From assembly GCA_900541315.1 (NCBI GenBank), contig UQJF01000145.1:1-6814 (forward strand): a stretch of DNA of 6,814 nucleotides, given 5' to 3'. The notes beneath the pieces were generated by a model. The model saw nothing but the letters and a program-made list of their open reading frames with translations. It was not told the DNA's origin and ran no database searches. The translations under genes were made by a program, and so were the position numbers. Positions 5,366 through 6,814 of this stretch are shown here, piece by piece. Position 1 is the stretch's first letter; every line of letters starts with the position of its first letter. This DNA comes from an uncultured Clostridium sp. GTDB lineage: Bacteria; Bacillota; Clostridia; Lachnospirales; Lachnospiraceae.

Positions 5366-5404
5366 TTTGACAAATAAAATGGTTTGACCTATAATATACT
5401 TAAC
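5366..5404 (+). repeat. Direct repeat copy 1 (antitoxin RNA promoter block)
   Basis: This 39-nt block recurs at 5662-5700 with five mismatches. It covers the -35, spacer, -10 and first transcribed bases of the antisense RNA, and marks the two toxin-antitoxin modules as duplicates. Confidence 0.85.
5367..5395 (+). promoter_or_regulatory. Perfect consensus promoter of antitoxin RNA 1
   Basis: TTGACA (5367-5372), exactly 17 nt, TATAAT (5390-5395): both hexamers match the sigma-A consensus at every base. A start near 5402 is predicted. Such strength is expected for an antisense RNA that must be in excess over its target. Confidence 0.9.
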
Positions 5405-5480
5405 GAGAGAGCTGAAAGCTAGACAAGCATTAGCCTAAAAAATAGCGCCTTATCTTACCAGGACGAGGGCGCTATTTTTT
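5402..5480 (+). ncRNA. Antitoxin antisense RNA 1 (type I system)
   Basis: An RNA of about 79 nt is predicted from the promoter at 5367-5395 to the terminator ending at 5480. It has no ORF with a ribosome site. It is complementary to the 3' end of the toxin 1 transcript across the stem-loop 5437-5480, including the last two lysine codons and the stop. Its first bases nearly repeat the 5' end of the toxin mRNA. The role is inferred from layout. Confidence 0.65.
5437..5480. terminator. Shared two-way terminator of toxin-antitoxin module 1
   Basis: AAAAAATAGCGCC (5437-5449) and GGCGCTATTTTTT (5468-5480) are perfect 13-bp inverted copies with an 18-nt loop. Either strand ends in a U6 run, so it serves both the antisense RNA and the toxin mRNA. 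The toxin stop codon TAG (5474-5472) is inside the stem. Confidence 0.9.
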
Positions 5481-5558
5481 GTGTGTAAAATAAGCAACGA
5501 GGGTTATCACAGCACAAAGCATAATCACAAACTGAAATAAATCAGAATATGTAACCAT
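5472..5558 (-). CDS. Holin-like type I toxin, 28 aa
   Basis: The 28-residue peptide starts MVTYSDLFQF, continues with a membrane helix over about residues 7-24 and ends THKK. The Met-x-Thr-Tyr start, single hydrophobic segment and Lys-rich end fit the putative holin-like toxin group of small membrane peptides in Firmicutes, which damage the membrane when over-produced. The ATG at 5558 has a strong AGGAGG (5573-5568), 9 nt upstream. An antisense RNA from a consensus promoter faces it and shares its terminator, the layout of Fst/TxpA-type type I systems. Module 2 (5787-5870) encodes a sister peptide with the same THKK end and stop-in-stem design. Toxicity is inferred. Confidence 0.75.
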   Translation of the reverse strand: MVTYSDLFQFVIMLCAVITLVAYFTHKK

Positions 5559-5617
5559 AAGCACCAGCCTCCTCCTGTATATCGTCCGGCGGCTGACATA
5601 ATCGCCCCTTCAGCTCC

Positions 5618-5641
5618 CCTTGGTAAGTATATTATTGTCAA
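5618..5641 (-). promoter_or_regulatory. Toxin 1 promoter and 5' leader start (weak)
   Basis: On the minus strand TATACT (5631-5626) is the likely -10. A TTGACA lies at 5641-5636, too close to serve as its -35, and nothing consensus-like lies 17 nt upstream. The transcript would begin close to CTTACCAAGG (5627-5618). A weak promoter opposite a consensus antisense promoter is usual in type I systems. The leader to the ATG is about 60 nt. Confidence 0.4.
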
Positions 5642-5661
5642 TGTGCTGCGTTATAGTCATG

Positions 5662-5700
5662 TTTGACAAATAAAACGGAATGACTTATAATACACTTAAC
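5662..5700 (+). repeat. Direct repeat copy 2 (antitoxin RNA promoter block)
   Basis: Second copy of the 39-nt block at 5366-5404 with five mismatches, three of them in the spacer between -35 and -10. Both promoter hexamers are unchanged. Confidence 0.85.
5663..5691 (+). promoter_or_regulatory. Perfect consensus promoter of antitoxin RNA 2
   Basis: TTGACA (5663-5668), 17 nt, TATAAT (5686-5691), identical hexamers and spacing to module 1. It diverges from the toxin 1 promoter, whose -10 lies about 30 nt to the left on the other strand. Confidence 0.9.
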
Positions 5701-5795
5701 AAGACAGCCAGTAAGGGAGGTGAAGGCTCCCCGTCCTGGCGAATGTTGAACTAAAAAATAGTCGTCAGCTTACCAGGGCAGGACGGCTATTTTTT
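5698..5795 (+). ncRNA. Antitoxin antisense RNA 2 (type I system)
   Basis: An RNA of about 98 nt is predicted, from near 5698 to the terminator at 5795. Its 5' part folds as a nested hairpin: GCCAG (5707-5711) with CTGGC (5736-5740), and inside it GGGAG (5715-5719) with CTCCC (5727-5731). Its 3' part is antisense to the end of the toxin 2 mRNA including the stop codon. A nine-codon GTG frame inside is too short to claim. Confidence 0.65.
5753..5795. terminator. Shared terminator of toxin-antitoxin module 2
   Basis: AAAAAATAG plus CGTC (5753-5761, 5763-5766) pairs with GACG plus CTATTTTTT (5782-5785, 5787-5795); T5762-G5786 between them is a G-U pair in the plus RNA and a mismatch in the minus RNA. 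The loop is 15 nt. U6 runs end the stem on both strands. The toxin stop (5789-5787) is in the stem, as in module 1. Confidence 0.88.
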
Positions 5796-5870
5796 ATGGG
5801 TATAAGTAAGGATTGCCACGATTAGTGCTGCTACAGAAACGATAAGCTGTAATTCCTCATATGTACTCAT
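5787..5870 (-). CDS. Holin-like type I toxin, 27 aa
   Basis: A 27-residue peptide starting MSTYEELQLIVSV, with a hydrophobic helix over about residues 8-22 rich in Val, Ala, Ile and Leu, and ending THKK. The Met-Ser-Thr-Tyr-Glu start is characteristic of the putative holin-like toxin family (type I, membrane-acting). The ATG at 5870 has GGGAGGG (5884-5878), 7 nt upstream. The mRNA leader of about 70 nt contains a 7-bp hairpin (5896-5920) that could limit translation. It shares layout, C-terminal THKK and stop-in-terminator with the 28-aa peptide of module 1 but differs in the core, so the two are diverged duplicates. It lies just behind the repressor gene of the element and would serve maintenance; that role is inferred. 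Confidence 0.8.
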   Translation of the reverse strand: MSTYEELQLIVSVAALIVAILTYTHKK

Positions 5871-5895
5871 AAGGCATCCCTCCCTTCCAAGACTC

Positions 5896-5920
5896 AGAGC
5901 GGGAAAGCCATGGCCGCTCT
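5896..5920 (-). promoter_or_regulatory. Leader hairpin of toxin 2 mRNA
   Basis: AGAGCGG and CCGCTCT form a perfect 7-bp stem with an 11-nt loop in the untranslated leader, 11 nt upstream of the GGGAGGG ribosome site. It may hold the leader in a closed fold or mark the contact region for the antisense RNA. Confidence 0.5.
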
Positions 5921-5925
5921 ACTGG

Positions 5926-5954
5926 CTGCCTGGGTAAGTGTATTACATTGTCAA
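5926..5954 (-). promoter_or_regulatory. Toxin 2 promoter and 5' leader start (weak)
   Basis: The minus strand reads TTGACA (5954-5949) then TAATACACTTACC (5945-5933), matching the same block before toxin 1. The -10 is TAATAC or TACACT; no consensus -35 lies at 17 nt. The block starts 14 nt after the repressor stop codon, so read-through from the repressor gene is also possible. Confidence 0.4.
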
Positions 5955-5967
5955 TGAACTGACCGGA

Positions 5968-6384
5968 TTAACATGGTTCGTCAGGGTCACCTTTTTCCTG
6001 AGCTTTCAGGCTTTTCATAAATTCGATGTGTGCCTTCAGGCGTTCTGGTGGAATGTCTCTGACCACGTGGAAGAGAGTGCGAAGTTCGGGATTCTCAAAA
6101 GCTTCTTGGGCAATCTGGCGGGTCTCATCGTTGAGGTAGTAGGGCATTTCTGATTGCTGCATATCATTATGATCCTCAACCAAATCTGCTTTTGAAATAC
6201 CAAAGTAGTTTGCCATCATTTCTATCTTATCAATACGTGGGTAAGAGTTGCCTTTTACCCAATCTGTAAAAGTTGTATATTTAACACCCAAAGCATCACA
6301 CATTTCTTGCCGGGTTTTATCATATTTATCCATGTAATATCGGATATTCTTTGCCATTATTTCTTTATTTCCAAGATTACTCAT
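5968..6384 (-). CDS. XRE-family helix-turn-helix repressor (CI/ImmR-like)
   Basis: A 138-aa DNA-binding protein. Residues 10-70 form an HTH_3 domain: the first helix is NIRYYMDKY (13-21), then TRQEMCDALGV (24-34), and the likely recognition helix is KYTTFTDWVKG (35-45), with the typical PRIDKIEMMANYFGIS (49-64) closing the fold. Residues 80-130 are a helical tail with PPERLKAHIEFMKSL, probably for dimerisation. There is no S24/LexA self-cleavage domain, so release would need another factor; a degenerate ImmA-like protein lies at 5122-5346. The ATG at 6384 has AAGGAGG (6399-6393), 8 nt upstream. It faces the Cro-like gene across a 140-nt region with four operator-like sites, and the leftmost sites sit on its own promoter, suggesting autoregulation. 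Confidence 0.88.
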   Translation of the reverse strand: MSNLGNKEIMAKNIRYYMDKYDKTRQEMCDALGVKYTTFTDWVKGNSYPRIDKIEMMANYFGISKADLVEDHNDMQQSEMPYYLNDETRQIAQEAFENPELRTLFHVVRDIPPERLKAHIEFMKSLKAQEKGDPDEPC

Positions 6385-6397
6385 AGACGCAACCTCC

Positions 6398-6427
6398 TTA
6401 TGGTTTGATTATATGATTATTCCGTAA
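6398..6427. promoter_or_regulatory. Operator pair O1/O2 over the repressor promoter
   Basis: O1 (6398-6414, minus orientation, ATATA-N7-CATAA) and O2 (6411-6427, plus orientation, ATATG-N7-CGTAA) fit the 17-bp consensus TTAYGATWAAACCGTAA in part. They overlap by 4 bp, cover the -10 and part of the spacer of the leftward promoter, and O1 covers the start of its transcript and ribosome site. Confidence 0.6.
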
Positions 6428-6436
6428 AAAAATCAA
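6408..6436 (-). promoter_or_regulatory. Repressor promoter (leftward)
   Basis: On the minus strand TTGATT (6436-6431), 17 nt, TATAAT (6413-6408). The -10 is perfect. The transcript would start near 6401, leaving a very short leader with the ribosome site at 6399-6393, so translation may begin almost at the 5' end. Confidence 0.75.
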
Positions 6437-6451
6437 GATAAACTTAAAAAA

Positions 6452-6488
6452 TTACGAAAAAACCGTTGATATTATGATTAAACCGTAG
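6452..6488. promoter_or_regulatory. Operator pair O3/O4 over the Cro-like gene promoter
   Basis: O3 (6452-6468, TTACG-N7-CGTTG) and O4 (6472-6488, TTATG-N7-CGTAG) share the core AAACCGT and lie 20 bp apart centre to centre, about two helical turns, which allows cooperative binding on one DNA face. O3 overlaps the -35 and O4 fills the spacer up to the -10 of the rightward promoter. Confidence 0.7.
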
Positions 6489-6494
6489 TATAGT
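6466..6494 (+). promoter_or_regulatory. Rightward promoter of the Cro-like gene
   Basis: TTGATA (6466-6471), exactly 17 nt, TATAGT (6489-6494), five of six matches in each hexamer. The start is near 6501. It faces away from the repressor promoter (-35 elements 29 nt apart) and is covered by operators O3 and O4, so repression by the neighbouring XRE protein is expected. Confidence 0.85.
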
Positions 6495-6524
6495 GAGCGT
6501 AGAAACGGAAAGGAGGAGATGAGA

Positions 6525-6761
6525 GTGCAGAAAGTAAAGTCCCGCTTCACATTAAAAACCGCCCGGGAAATGAAGCGTTATACCCAGGAAGAAGCGGCGA
6601 AACGTATAGGAGTAAGCGTTGATACGCTTGGGAACTATGAGCGAGGCAAAAGCTATCTGGATATTCCTGTGTTAAGAAAGATTGAAGAGGTTTACGGTAT
6701 TCCGTATGAACAGCTTATTTTTTTACCCTTTGATTACGATAAAACCGTAAATCTGATATAA
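6525..6761 (+). CDS. Cro-like XRE-family regulator, 78 aa
   Basis: A small single-domain helix-turn-helix protein. The HTH runs from about residue 9 to 65: LKTAREMKRYTQEEAAKRIG (10-29), then the recognition helix SVDTLGNYERGKSY (31-44), then a Pro-Val-Leu-Arg-Lys-Ile-Glu-Glu helix and the family's YGIPYEQLIFLP close. No second domain follows, as in Cro or early regulators of ICEs and phages. The longer reading starts at ATG 6519, but its distance from AGGAGG (6511-6516) is only 2 nt. GTG 6525 stands at 8 nt and is preferred. It is divergent from the repressor and first in the rightward transcript. Its last codons contain a fifth copy of the operator. Whether it is a Cro-type antagonist or an activator cannot be decided from sequence. 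Confidence 0.85.
   Translation: MQKVKSRFTLKTAREMKRYTQEEAAKRIGVSVDTLGNYERGKSYLDIPVLRKIEEVYGIPYEQLIFLPFDYDKTVNLI
6734..6750. promoter_or_regulatory. Operator O5 inside the 3' end of the Cro-like gene
   Basis: TTACG-ATAAAAC-CGTAA is the most symmetric of the five sites, with perfect 5-bp half sites around the 7-bp centre shared with O3 and O4. It lies about 260 bp from O4, encodes the C-terminal Tyr-Asp-Lys-Thr-Val stretch, and could act as a road-block or looping site. Confidence 0.55.
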
Positions 6762-6814
6762 GAAAGTCCAGCTAATAAATGTCAATAGAAAATGGAAAAA
6801 AATTTTCTTAAAAA

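Larger units (their letters stand above)
2099..6814. mobile_element. Left part of an integrated element (ICE or prophage), right end outside the window
   Basis: From the rlmD stop to the window edge all content is accessory: tyrosine integrase at the very end, orphan DUF genes, tandem type I toxin-antitoxin-like modules, and a divergent repressor/Cro-like switch. The layout (integrase next to the host gene, repressor on the same strand, a second XRE gene starting rightward transcription) is that of an ICE or temperate-phage left arm. Integration beside the rlmD (rumA) 3' end is known for ICEs. The exact attL base is not fixed here and no direct-repeat partner is in the window. Confidence 0.75.

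Noticed and set aside
5938..6153. 71-codon plus-strand ORF opposite the repressor
   Set aside because: Antisense to the clear XRE repressor frame; no ribosome site.
6787..6808. AT-only 7-bp hairpin AGAAAAT/ATTTTCT near the right edge as a terminator of the Cro-like gene
   Set aside because: No G-C pairs to speak of and no U-tract before the window ends; AT-rich sequence gives such stems by chance.
1..6814. CRISPR arrays, tRNA or rRNA genes, and riboswitches
   Set aside because: No regularly spaced repeats, no tRNA-like cloverleaf ends at the integration junction, and no recognisable riboswitch core were seen.

Overview
The window reads as chromosomal DNA of an AT-rich Firmicute, most likely a gut Clostridia/Lachnospiraceae member. 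The grounds are consensus sigma-A promoters, strong AGGAGG ribosome sites, Firmicute-type RlmD, and accessory families (DUF4160, DUF2442, holin-like mini-toxins) typical of that group. It has a short host part (1 to about 2100) and the left end of an integrated mobile element (about 2100 to the right edge, continuing outside).

Host part: a small single-pass membrane protein with an acidic tail, closed by a strong terminator, then rlmD, the iron-sulfur 23S rRNA uracil methyltransferase. rlmD is complete.

Mobile element: 74 nt after the rlmD stop, and convergent with it, lies the stop of a tyrosine integrase. Two perfect 9-bp inverted repeats fill the junction. The 3' end of rlmD (rumA) is a known integration site for ICEs, so attL is probably here. 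Going right: a DUF4160-DUF2442 gene pair (minus strand); a lone plus-strand 60-aa membrane protein with its own promoter and terminator; a minus-strand group of a DUF4160 remnant that has lost its ATG, an unrecognised 90-aa protein, a possible 30-aa ORF and a small ImmA/IrrE-like protein whose HExxH motif reads HAxxH. Next come two tandem type I toxin-antitoxin-like modules with 28-aa and 27-aa membrane toxins on the minus strand. Each toxin faces a consensus-promoter antisense RNA and shares a two-way terminator stem with it.

The right end is a lysogeny-type switch. A minus-strand XRE repressor and a plus-strand Cro-like XRE protein are divergent, with face-to-face sigma-A promoters. Four copies of a 17-bp partial palindrome (consensus TTAYGATWAAACCGTAA) lie over these promoters, and a fifth lies inside the 3' end of the Cro-like gene. 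Integrase, repressor, ImmA-like protein and toxin-antitoxin genes together fit the integration, immunity and maintenance arm of an ICE or prophage. The window does not contain the transfer or structural genes that would tell which.

The items most worth a second look are the paired mini-toxins, with near-identical 5' ends on sense and antisense RNAs, and the five-site operator array. Three gene starts were moved on ribosome-site evidence (6525, 5346, 4992).
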